Part shown: positions 6,204-12,142 of the stretch, in pieces | Layout of the letters: the number at the start of each line of letters is the position of its first letter | How positions within the stretch are numbered: the stretch's first letter is position 1 | NCBI GenBank assembly: GCA_050743385.1 | Contig: JBOGFJ010000234.1 | Span: 1-14,241 of the forward strand | Direction of reading: 5' to 3' | DNA: 14,241 bases | From: JACDBD01 sp050743385 | GTDB taxonomy: Bacteria > Actinomycetota > Acidimicrobiia > IMCC26256 > JACDBD01 | Translations under genes and position numbers: made by a program | The notes under the pieces: model-generated | What the model was told of the DNA's origin: nothing | Seen by the model: only the letters and a program-made list of their open reading frames with translations | The model's database searches: none

Positions 6204-7352
6204 ATGGACCTGTTCGAGTATCAGGGCAAGCAGTTGTTCGCGCGCTACGACATCCCGGTATCGCCGGGGGAAGCGGTGACGACGGTCGACGAGGCCGTCG
6301 CCGCGGCCGATCGCATCGGCTACCCGGTCGTGGTGAAGGCCCAGGTGCAGGTGGGTGGTCGGGGCAAGGCGGGCGGCATCAAGCTCGCCGCCGATGCCAC
6401 CGAGGCGCGTACGCACGCATCCGACATCCTGGGCATGGATATCAAGGGCCACACCGTCGGCACGGTCTGGATCGAGAAGGCCAGTGCCATCGCCGAGGAG
6501 TACTACGCGTCGTTCACGCTCGACCGTGCGGCCAAGCTGCACCTCGGCATGCTCTCGGCGCGCGGGGGCGTCGAAATCGAGCAGGTGGCCGAGGAAGATC
6601 CCGGCGCCATCGCCCGCGTCCACGTCGATCCTGTCGACGGGTTGAGCACCGACCGCTGCCGCGAGTGGGTGCGGTCGGCGAAGCTGAACGACGCTGCCCA
6701 CGACGGCGCGGTCGACATCCTGCTCAAGCTCTACCGCGCCTACACCGACGGCGATGCCGATCTCGTCGAGATCAACCCGCTCGTTCTCACCGACGACGGG
6801 CGCGTGCACGCGCTCGACGCCAAGGTCTCACTCGACTCGAACGCGGCGTTCCGGCACTCCGAGTGGGACGACTACGAGGCCACCCAGGTGCTCGACGCCC
6901 GCGAGCGGGAGGCGCGTGCCAAGGGGCTCCAGTACATCGGGCTCGACGGCAACGTGGGCATCATCTGCAACGGCGCCGGCATGACGATGGCGACCCTCGA
7001 CGTCGTGAACGAGGTCGGCGGCAGCGCGGCCAACTTCCTCGACGTCGGAGGTGGCGCCGGCGCCGACGTGCTCGCGAACGCCGTCGAGGTGGTCAACAAC
7101 GACCCCGAGGTACGGGCGATCCTGATCAACATCTTCGGGGGCATCACCAAGTGCGACGAGGTCGCCCTCGGCGTCGTCGAGGCGATGACGCGCGTGCAGC
7201 TGCAATCACCGATGGTGGTGCGCCTCGACGGCACCAATGCCGCCGAGGGAAGAATCATCCTGGACGAGCGTGCATCGGAGATGCTGATTCCCCAGCCGAC
7301 CATGCTCGACGCCGCCCGCAAAGCCGTCGAGCTCGCCGGGTCGGCGTCGTGA
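6204..7352 (+). CDS. sucC: Succinyl-CoA synthetase (ADP-forming type) beta subunit
   Basis: A 382-residue protein, normal for SucC. With SucD it makes succinate, CoA and a nucleoside triphosphate from succinyl-CoA in the TCA cycle, acting in the cytoplasm as an alpha/beta complex. The N-terminal ATP-grasp domain begins MDLFEYQGKQLFARY and has VVVKAQVQVGGRGKAGGIKL (42-61), the nucleotide-binding loop. LVEINPLVL (187-195) holds Asn191 and HALDAK (202-207) holds Asp205, the Mg2+-coordinating pair. The C-terminal CoA-ligase domain has GNVGIICNGAGM (249-260), a FLDVGGGA segment and INIFGGITKCDEVA. The ATG at 6204 matches the family N-terminus; the upstream GAGAAAAG is only a weak ribosome site. 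sucD starts within its stop codon (GTGA), so the two are translationally coupled. ATP versus GTP preference cannot be read reliably. Confidence 0.97.
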   Translation: MDLFEYQGKQLFARYDIPVSPGEAVTTVDEAVAAADRIGYPVVVKAQVQVGGRGKAGGIKLAADATEARTHASDILGMDIKGHTVGTVWIEKASAIAEEYYASFTLDRAAKLHLGMLSARGGVEIEQVAEEDPGAIARVHVDPVDGLSTDRCREWVRSAKLNDAAHDGAVDILLKLYRAYTDGDADLVEINPLVLTDDGRVHALDAKVSLDSNAAFRHSEWDDYEATQVLDAREREARAKGLQYIGLDGNVGIICNGAGMTMATLDVVNEVGGSAANFLDVGGGAGADVLANAVEVVNNDPEVRAILINIFGGITKCDEVALGVVEAMTRVQLQSPMVVRLDGTNAAEGRIILDERASEMLIPQPTMLDAARKAVELAGSAS

Positions 7353-8239
7353 GCATCCTCGTCGACGAGACCACGAAGGTCGTCTACCAGGGCCTGACCG
7401 GCAGCCAGGGCCGCTTCTACGGATTGCGCAACCGCGCCTACGGAACCCAGGTCGTCGCGGGGACCAACCCGAAGAAGGCCGGCACCGACGTCGAGGGAAT
7501 CCCGATCTTCGCCACCGTCGCCGATGCCCGAGACGCCACCGGCGCCAGCGTGTCGTGCGTGTTCATCCCCGCGCCGGGCGTCGAAAGCGCGGTGCTGGAG
7601 GCAGCTCGTGCGGGCATCGAGCTCGTTGTCGTGGTCACCGAGGGCGTGCCCGCGCACGACGAGGCGCGCTTCTACAACGAGCTGCGCCGCAACCACCCCG
7701 GCACGCTGCTCCTCGGTCCCAACTGTCCGGGGTTGATCTCACCCGGAAAATGCAACATCGGCATCACGCCCGGCGAGATCGCACTCCCCGGCGGCCCCGT
7801 CGGCATCGTCAGCCGGTCGGGCACCCTCACCTACCAGGCGCTGCACGAGATGACCCAGCAGGGCATCGGTCAGACGACCTGCATCGGTATCGGCGGCGAC
7901 CCCGTGCCCGGGGTGACCTACATCGACTGCCTCAGCCGCTTCGAGGCCGACCCCGACACCGAGGGCGTGATCATGATCGGCGAGATCGGCGGATCGGCGG
8001 AGGAAGAGGCGGCCGAGTTCATCAAGGGCGAGATGAGCAAGCCGGTCGTTGCTTACATCGCGGGCGTCACCGCGCCCGCGGGCAAGAAGATGGGGCACGC
8101 GGGCGCGATCGTGTCGGGCAACAAGGGCACCGCCACGGCCAAGATCGAGGCCCTCGAAGACGCGGGCTGCCGGGTGGCCCGCAATCCCACCGAGATCGGC
8201 GCCCTCATGGCCGAGACCCTCGGTAGCCTGCGGGCATGA
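7349..8239 (+). CDS. sucD: Succinyl-CoA synthetase alpha subunit
   Basis: A 296-residue protein, the expected length. The alpha subunit binds CoA and carries the phosphohistidine that relays phosphate between succinyl phosphate and the nucleotide. The start SILVDETTKVVYQGLTGSQG (2-21) is the Rossmann-type CoA-binding loop, LLGPNCPGLI (121-130) and IVSRSGTLTY (153-162) are core family motifs, IGEIGG (210-215) contacts the active site, and KMGHAGAIVSGNKGTA (247-262) contains the catalytic His250. The GTG at 7349 overlaps the sucC stop and gives exactly the canonical N-terminus, so that start is firm. Its TGA overlaps the ATG of the DUF4190 gene (ATGA), making a three-gene coupled unit. Codon use is like the neighbours and no key residue is missing. 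Confidence 0.97.
   Translation: MSILVDETTKVVYQGLTGSQGRFYGLRNRAYGTQVVAGTNPKKAGTDVEGIPIFATVADARDATGASVSCVFIPAPGVESAVLEAARAGIELVVVVTEGVPAHDEARFYNELRRNHPGTLLLGPNCPGLISPGKCNIGITPGEIALPGGPVGIVSRSGTLTYQALHEMTQQGIGQTTCIGIGGDPVPGVTYIDCLSRFEADPDTEGVIMIGEIGGSAEEEAAEFIKGEMSKPVVAYIAGVTAPAGKKMGHAGAIVSGNKGTATAKIEALEDAGCRVARNPTEIGALMAETLGSLRA
8224..8229 (+). promoter_or_regulatory. Possible internal -10 element (TAGCCT) for the DUF4190 gene
   Basis: TAGCCT inside the last codons of sucD ends 6 bases before the ATG at 8236. The spacing equals that seen at dtd and at the DUF4202 gene, so the gene may have its own leaderless promoter besides read-through from sucCD. Confidence 0.4.
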
Positions 8240-8562
8240 CGCAACCGCCGCCGGGCCCGCCGCCGCCGGCCCCGCCGCCGCCTTCGGCGGCGTGGACCGC
8301 GCCGGCTTACCAGGTGCCCGCATCGCCCAAGACGAGTGGCCTCGCGATCGCCTCGCTCGTCACCGGCATCCTGTTCTGCTTCGTCGTCACGCCGGTGGTC
8401 GCGGTCATCCTCGGGCACCTCGCCCTCGACCAGATCCGCGACTCCGGGGGAACGATCTCGGGGCGGGGCATGGCGATCGCCGGAGTGACGCTGGGCTGGA
8501 TCTTTCTCGGCCTCGTCGCCGTGGCGCTCCTCGGCTGGGTGATCAGCCTGCTGGCGGCTTGA
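8236..8562 (+). CDS. DUF4190-type small membrane protein
   Basis: A 108-residue protein with a proline-rich N-terminal tail (MTQPPPGPPPPAPPPPSAAW, 1-20) facing the cytoplasm, then two hydrophobic helices. The first (about 36-60) begins SGLAIASLVTGILF and leads into the conserved VVAVILGHLALDQIRDSGG segment; the second (about 80-107) follows RGMAIAGVTLGWI. This SGxAIASLVxGI ... GHxALxxI ... GRGxAIAGxxLG pattern is that of DUF4190 proteins, which are common in actinomycetes and of unknown function. The ATG overlaps the sucD stop. Its 3' end overlaps by 20 bases the 3' end of the convergent DUF4202 gene. A housekeeping link to SucCD is not implied by the family; the coupling may be only genomic. 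Confidence 0.85.
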   Translation: MTQPPPGPPPPAPPPPSAAWTAPAYQVPASPKTSGLAIASLVTGILFCFVVTPVVAVILGHLALDQIRDSGGTISGRGMAIAGVTLGWIFLGLVAVALLGWVISLLAA

Positions 8563-9154
8563 GCGCGCGAGCCAGCGCCACCCGCTCCTCGTCTCCCAGG
8601 TCGAGCTCGAGGGCGAGGCGCTTTCCCTCGTCCGACATCTTGACGAGCGTCTTGCGCACCACGTCTTCCATCTTCTCGGCGTCGAGGCGGTCGGCCAACG
8701 CGTCGAACTGGGTCTCGAGGAACACCAGGCAGAGCGCGTCCTCGAGCGCCTGGACGTCGGGGTCGCGCGCGAGGTCGCGCTTGCGTACGATCGCCTGCAC
8801 CCGCGCCGCGGCCGCGGGTTCGTAGCCTTCCGCATCCAGGATCTCGCCGGCGATGCGCGCGTGGAGGTCGTGGAGGGCGCGCCGCCAGCGGAGATAGCCC
8901 GACCGACCATCGGGATACGAGTCTCGGGGGATCTCCCAGCGCCGGACGTGATGGGCCCGGGCGGCCAGCAGCAGCTCCTCCGAGGCTTCTGGCCGCAGTC
9001 GACGCACCCATTCTGTGACGAGCTCGGCGTGGGCGAGCTCCTTGGGCCGCGGTGCACCCCGCACGATGATCTGGTTGGGGTCGGCGCCGTTGGCAGCGTC
9101 GATGGCGGCGACGGCGCGTTCGAAACGGCCGGGATCGTCGGCACCGGGGGCCAC
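8543..9154 (-). CDS. DUF4202 family protein
   Basis: A 203-residue soluble, mostly helical protein. It begins near RFERAVAAIDAAN (10-22), has PKELAHAELVTEWVRRL (37-53), LLLAARAHHVRRWEIPRDSY (61-80) with the His68-His69 pair, and SGYLRWRRALHDLHARIAGE (85-104), then a LEDALCLVFLE segment and a C-terminal RKTLVKMSDEGK helix. This order is that of DUF4202 proteins, found in many proteobacteria and actinobacteria with no established function. The conserved His, Arg, Trp and Glu residues in AHHVRRWEIPR suggest a ligand- or metal-binding site, which is inference. The GTG at 9154 is preceded at 6 bases by TAGGCT, suggesting a leaderless mRNA. It lies 9 bases after the stop of the upstream membrane-protein gene, so operon transcription is also possible. 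Confidence 0.85.
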   Translation of the reverse strand: MAPGADDPGRFERAVAAIDAANGADPNQIIVRGAPRPKELAHAELVTEWVRRLRPEASEELLLAARAHHVRRWEIPRDSYPDGRSGYLRWRRALHDLHARIAGEILDAEGYEPAAAARVQAIVRKRDLARDPDVQALEDALCLVFLETQFDALADRLDAEKMEDVVRKTLVKMSDEGKRLALELDLGDEERVALARALKPPAG

Positions 9155-9160
9155 GCAACC

Positions 9161-9166
9161 AGCCTA
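9161..9166 (-). promoter_or_regulatory. Probable -10 element (TAGGCT) for the DUF4202 gene, overlapping the upstream stop codon
   Basis: On the minus strand TAGGCT ends 6 bases before the GTG at 9154. Its first three bases are the TAG stop codon of the upstream membrane-protein gene. Confidence 0.45.
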
Positions 9167-10273
9167 CGGAGCCGGCGCCCCCTGCTCGGGCACCAGCCGG
9201 TCGGGCTCTTCGTCGTCGGGCTCAGCCAGGAAGCGGCTGAGGAACCCGGCCCCCACGACGATCCCGGCGCCGACGAGGATGGCGAAGATGGCGAATGCGG
9301 TCGCAGAGTCGTCGAGGTCGACGATGTCCTCGATGACCACGGTGATACCGACGACTGCGGTCAGCGCGCCGAGCCACACCGATGCACGTCGGTCGAAGCC
9401 GCGTGCGCCGACGAAGCCGATGCCGACTCCGACTGCCACCGCGAGGACACCACCACCGATGGCGCCCGCATCGATCCCCACGATGATCACCCCCGTGGCC
9501 GCGGCGATGATGCCGATCGCGACGAAGGGTGTGCCGAGGCCGACCAGCCGTCGCCGGTCGAGCACCCACGCGGCCGCCAGGTACGCGCCGCCGAAGATCA
9601 ACGACACGACGCCGGCGTCGGTCTCCGCATTCGACTCGGGAAAGGTCTCCTCGTCTTCGTCGAACTCTTCGAAGTCACCGTCGTCGAAGTCGTCGGACAC
9701 GATGACGTCGGAGCTCGACTCGGTCTGGATCTCGGCGAGCTTGTTGATTCCGGCGACCTCACCGGTGACGAAGCTCCACAGGAAGAGGAGCGCGAGACCG
9801 AGCAGGATGGCGCGTCCCCGCGTGGGCGGCACCAGGAAGAGCCCGAGGAAGCTCGCAAAGCTCAAGAGCTGCAGCGCGGTAGTGGAGCCGGAGCTCGACT
9901 CGATGGTGGTGAGGAAGAACCACAGCCCGGGGACGCCGAGCACCAGCGCGGCCACACAACCGGATCGCACGGGCCCGGGCATGCGAAACAACAAGACGAT
10001 GGCGGCCGCGATCAGGAGGGCGCAGAACAGCGCGCCCGGCATGGTCGAGCCGTCGTCGTCGCCGAGATCGAACCCGAGCACGAGGACGCCCACCGCGAGC
10101 AGCGCGCCCCCGCCGGCGCCGAGGGCGTGGCTGAGGAACGGCGCGGCCCGGCGTTCGCCTCTCCAACCGAGCTGTTCGAGCAGGCGGGCGAAGCCGCTCG
10201 GCCCGGCCGGTCCCGGCGGTGGTGCCGGAGGTGGTCCGGGCGGTGGTGCCGGAGGCGGGGGCGGTTCGGTCAT
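9164..10273 (-). CDS. Polytopic membrane protein with proline-rich N-terminus, function unknown
   Basis: A 369-residue protein. Residues 1-25 are almost only Pro, Gly and Ala (starting MTEPPPPPAPPPGPPPAPPP), followed by a short amphipathic stretch (FARLLEQLGWRGERRAAPF, 28-46) and then about nine or ten hydrophobic segments from residue 50 to 345. Between two blocks of helices lies a strongly acidic loop (DDFDDGDFEEFDEDEE, 194-209). The C-terminal tail (after 348) is acidic and Pro-rich. The ATG at 10273 has an AAGGGA-like ribosome site 5 bases upstream. I do not recognise the family. In the M. tuberculosis order, the slot between sucD and purN holds membrane proteins Rv0954 and Rv0955, so it may be a distant positional counterpart, although it is on the opposite strand to sucCD and purN. 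No transport or catalytic motif is visible. Confidence 0.82.
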   Translation of the reverse strand: MTEPPPPPAPPPGPPPAPPPGPAGPSGFARLLEQLGWRGERRAAPFLSHALGAGGGALLAVGVLVLGFDLGDDDGSTMPGALFCALLIAAAIVLLFRMPGPVRSGCVAALVLGVPGLWFFLTTIESSSGSTTALQLLSFASFLGLFLVPPTRGRAILLGLALLFLWSFVTGEVAGINKLAEIQTESSSDVIVSDDFDDGDFEEFDEDEETFPESNAETDAGVVSLIFGGAYLAAAWVLDRRRLVGLGTPFVAIGIIAAATGVIIVGIDAGAIGGGVLAVAVGVGIGFVGARGFDRRASVWLGALTAVVGITVVIEDIVDLDDSATAFAIFAILVGAGIVVGAGFLSRFLAEPDDEEPDRLVPEQGAPAP

Positions 10274-10328
10274 GGCGTTCCCTTTTCCGGGGCTGTCCGG
10301 TCTCGGCGCAGTCGCAACGGCAGAACGA

Positions 10329-10358
10329 CGACGGCCCCCGCCGAGACGGGGACCGTCG
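10329..10358 (-). terminator. Strong hairpin terminator after the 149-residue membrane-protein gene
   Basis: CGACGG (10329-10334) pairs with CCGTCG (10353-10358), and CCCC (10335-10338) pairs with GGGG (10348-10351) past a single bulged A, giving ten pairs and a 9-base loop. On the minus strand it is followed by TCGTTCT, moderately T-rich. It lies 24 bases beyond the stop at 10382 and separates the two small membrane-protein genes from the 369-residue gene. Confidence 0.65.
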
Positions 10359-10381
10359 CGATCACTGTGAGCGGCGTCGGC

Positions 10382-10831
10382 TCAGATGGTGCCGGTACCG
10401 GCACCCGGACCGGTGCCCGCGCCCCTGCGTTCGTTGGTGAGCAAGACCGAGCCCACGATGCCCGCGAGCGCGCTCAGCAACATGAGCCAGTAGCCGATGC
10501 CCCGGTCGGCACCGGAGAACTCGGCGAGGAGATAGCCGATCGCCTGGATCGCGGCGAAAAAGCACAGCGCGAAGACGATCTGCACGAGTGTGAACCCGAG
10601 CACGCTTCCGAAGTTCATGTTGGCGAACTTGTTGAGCGCCACGAGCCCGCCTGCAACCAAGAGATAGATCCCGATGAGGGTGGTGATCGGGAAGAAGCCG
10701 AAGAAGTCTCCCTCCCATGCGTTGACCGAGCCGCCGAGCGGCGGGTCGGCGAACGGCAGGAACGTGGCGATGAACCCGACCGCTCCCGCGGCCATGACCA
10801 CGATCTCGCCGGGCGTGATCTTGTTGTCCAC
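10382..10831 (-). CDS. Four-helix membrane protein, function unknown (probable paralogue of the next upstream gene)
   Basis: A 149-residue protein with four hydrophobic segments at about 9-27, 48-66, 75-104 and 112-132, and a Gly/Thr-rich tail (GAGTGPGAGTGTI). It begins, with GTG read as Met, MDNKITPGEIVVMAAGAVGF and has FLPFADPPLGG (24-34) after the first helix. The NKhTxGEhVV...FhPF pattern is shared with the 161-residue protein encoded just upstream, NKLTLGDRVV...FFPWFD, so the pair look like tandem paralogues. The GTG at 10831 is chosen because a GGAGG lies 10 bases upstream and because it aligns the N-termini of the two proteins; the frame continues to an ATG at 10879. Four helices, a short loop after helix 1 and a low-complexity tail recall the mycobacterial Rv0954 (34-kDa antigen) type, but that is only a suggestion. 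Confidence 0.8.
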   Translation of the reverse strand: MDNKITPGEIVVMAAGAVGFIATFLPFADPPLGGSVNAWEGDFFGFFPITTLIGIYLLVAGGLVALNKFANMNFGSVLGFTLVQIVFALCFFAAIQAIGYLLAEFSGADRGIGYWLMLLSALAGIVGSVLLTNERRGAGTGPGAGTGTI

Positions 10832-10841
10832 TGGTTTCAGA

Positions 10842-10846
10842 CCTCC
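10842..10846 (-). promoter_or_regulatory. Ribosome binding site (GGAGG) deciding the GTG start at 10831
   Basis: The minus strand reads ACGGAGGTC, with GGAGG 10 bases before the GTG at 10831. This favours that GTG over the longer in-frame start at 10879. Confidence 0.6.
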
Positions 10847-10961
10847 GTCGCAAGAAAGGTGCCACCGTGGGCACCGCACCGGTCAGCTGATCACGGGCCT
10901 GCGACGATTGCAAGCATCGCCGGGGCGCGCAACGACGCTTGATCGTGCGGTTCGCGGTGCG

Positions 10962-11447
10962 TCAGGCGGCCGGAGGCGGAGGCGTGCGAGGCGTGCCGGC
11001 GTCGGCGGGGTCGCGCATCTTGAGCAGTCCACCAGCCAGAAGGCCCAACGCCGCCAGCGCGGCGAGGAAGAGACCGATCTGGCGGTCGCCGTCGACGGTG
11101 ATGCCGAAGCCACTCTCCTCGTCTCCGATGATCACGAGCAGCACCACGAGCGCGGCCGCGATCGCGCCGAGGATCACGTGGATCTGACCCCACCGTAGCG
11201 ACCCGACGTTGGGCATGTCGGTCGTGCTGAATCGGGAGACCGCGATCTGTGCGATCATCGCCAGCCCGAGGATGACCGGGATGATGCCGAAGAGGAAGAA
11301 GTCGAAGCCGCTCTGGCTGCCGACGCTCCCGAGCTCCTCGAAGCCCCGGATGTCGTAGTCGAACCAGGGGAAGAACGCGAAGATCAGCAGCAGCACGCCG
11401 CTGATGGCCACCACCCGATCACCGAGTGTGAGCTTGTTGAGGTCCAT
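10962..11447 (-). CDS. Four-helix membrane protein with proline-rich tail, function unknown
   Basis: A 161-residue protein beginning MDLNKLTLGDRVVAISGVLL. Hydrophobic segments lie at about 11-28, 48-71, 88-107 and 123-142. FFPWFDYDIRGFEELGSVGS (25-44) forms the loop after helix 1, and the tail ends GTPRTPPPPAA. The start at 11447 rather than the in-frame ATG at 11453 is set by an AGGAGG with a 7-base spacer; the upstream ATG would leave only one base. The first 30 residues resemble those of the 149-residue protein encoded 130 bases downstream, supporting paralogy. It is divergent from purN. No signal peptide, enzyme motif or known domain name could be assigned. Its place between sucCD and purNH matches that of small antigenic membrane proteins in mycobacteria. 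Confidence 0.82.
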   Translation of the reverse strand: MDLNKLTLGDRVVAISGVLLLIFAFFPWFDYDIRGFEELGSVGSQSGFDFFLFGIIPVILGLAMIAQIAVSRFSTTDMPNVGSLRWGQIHVILGAIAAALVVLLVIIGDEESGFGITVDGDRQIGLFLAALAALGLLAGGLLKMRDPADAGTPRTPPPPAA

Positions 11448-11454
11448 GAACATG

Positions 11455-11460
11455 CCTCCT
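11455..11460 (-). promoter_or_regulatory. Ribosome binding site (AGGAGG) deciding the ATG at 11447
   Basis: A perfect AGGAGG on the minus strand lies 7 bases before the ATG at 11447 and only 1 base before the in-frame ATG at 11453, so the second ATG is the likely start. Confidence 0.75.
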
Positions 11461-11568
11461 GCCGGCTGGGGCCTCGCGAACGGACGCGGCATCCCACCAC
11501 GGTGCCGTCCTCCACGCAAGGGCCCGGCGGCGCCCGGTTGTTCGACCGGAGGCCGCGAGCGGTCGGGG

Positions 11569-11574
11569 TAGCTT
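11569..11574 (+). promoter_or_regulatory. Probable -10 element (TAGCTT) for purN
   Basis: TAGCTT ends 7 bases before the GTG at 11582. It overlaps a possible in-frame TTG start at 11573, which would then lie upstream of the transcription start; this favours the GTG. No -35 hexamer is evident at 16-18 bases. Confidence 0.5.
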
Positions 11575-11581
11575 GAATGCC

Positions 11582-12142
11582 GTGCAGAGGATCGGAGTGC
11601 TGGCGTCGGGGAGTGGGACGATCCTCCAGGCCCTCCTCGAAGCCGATCTGCCGATCGTCGTCGTGGTGGTCGACCGGCAATGCGCCGCCGTCGAGCGGGC
11701 CGAGCGTGCCGGCATCGCCGCCGAGGTCGTCGAACGCACCGACTTCGGCCCCGACTTCGACCGGCTCCGCTACACGCACCGCGTCGTCGACGCACTCGAG
11801 CGCCACCGCGTCGACGTCGTGGCCATGGCCGGTTTCGGGACGATCCTGGAGAAGCCGGTGCACGACGCCTTCCCCGGCCGCATCGTCAACACGCACCCGG
11901 CGTTGCTGCCGGCGTTCAAGGGCTGGCATGCCGTCGACGACGCGCTGGCGGCGGGGGTCAAGGTCACCGGGTGCACCGTGCACCTCGCGACGCTCGAGGT
12001 CGACGACGGGCCGATCCTCGCCCAGGAGACGGTACCGGTGCTCGCCGGCGACACGGCCGAGACGCTGCACGAGCGCATCAAGGAGGTCGAGCGCCGCCTC
12101 TATCCGGAGGTGCTGCACCAGATGATCGACGAACCCCGCTGA
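11582..12142 (+). CDS. purN: Phosphoribosylglycinamide formyltransferase (10-formyl-THF dependent)
   Basis: A 186-residue protein that transfers formyl from 10-formyl-tetrahydrofolate to GAR, the third step of purine synthesis, in the cytoplasm. The start IGVLASGSGTILQALLEADL (4-23) is the phosphate-binding loop, though it has SGSGTI where E. coli has SGNGSN. VVAMAGFGTIL (79-89) lines the folate site. The catalytic residues are present: Asn103 and His105 in IVNTHPALLP (101-110), and Asp141 in EVDDGPIL. TGCTVH (129-134) is also typical. The GTG at 11582 is preferred to the TTG at 11573 because a TAGCTT promoter hexamer overlaps the latter. purH starts on the last base of its stop (TGATG), so the two are coupled; the next enzyme using the same cofactor is thus made together. 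Confidence 0.93.
   Translation: MQRIGVLASGSGTILQALLEADLPIVVVVVDRQCAAVERAERAGIAAEVVERTDFGPDFDRLRYTHRVVDALERHRVDVVAMAGFGTILEKPVHDAFPGRIVNTHPALLPAFKGWHAVDDALAAGVKVTGCTVHLATLEVDDGPILAQETVPVLAGDTAETLHERIKEVERRLYPEVLHQMIDEPR

Noticed and set aside
8861..10942. Long open frame (693 codons) on the plus strand across the DUF4202 and membrane-protein genes
   Set aside because: It runs antisense through three supported genes, is extremely rich in Glu, Asp, Arg and His without hydrophobic core, and has no family motif.
10858..10950. Small dyads between the two four-helix membrane-protein genes, e.g. GGTGCC/GGCACC and CGAT/ATCG
   Set aside because: Stems are 4-6 pairs and expected by chance at this GC content; no T run or conserved riboswitch pattern was seen.
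11461..11568. Possible structured leader or regulator site between the divergent 161-residue gene and purN
   Set aside because: Only short stems such as CCGGT/ACCGG were found; no match to a purine riboswitch core or a clear operator dyad.
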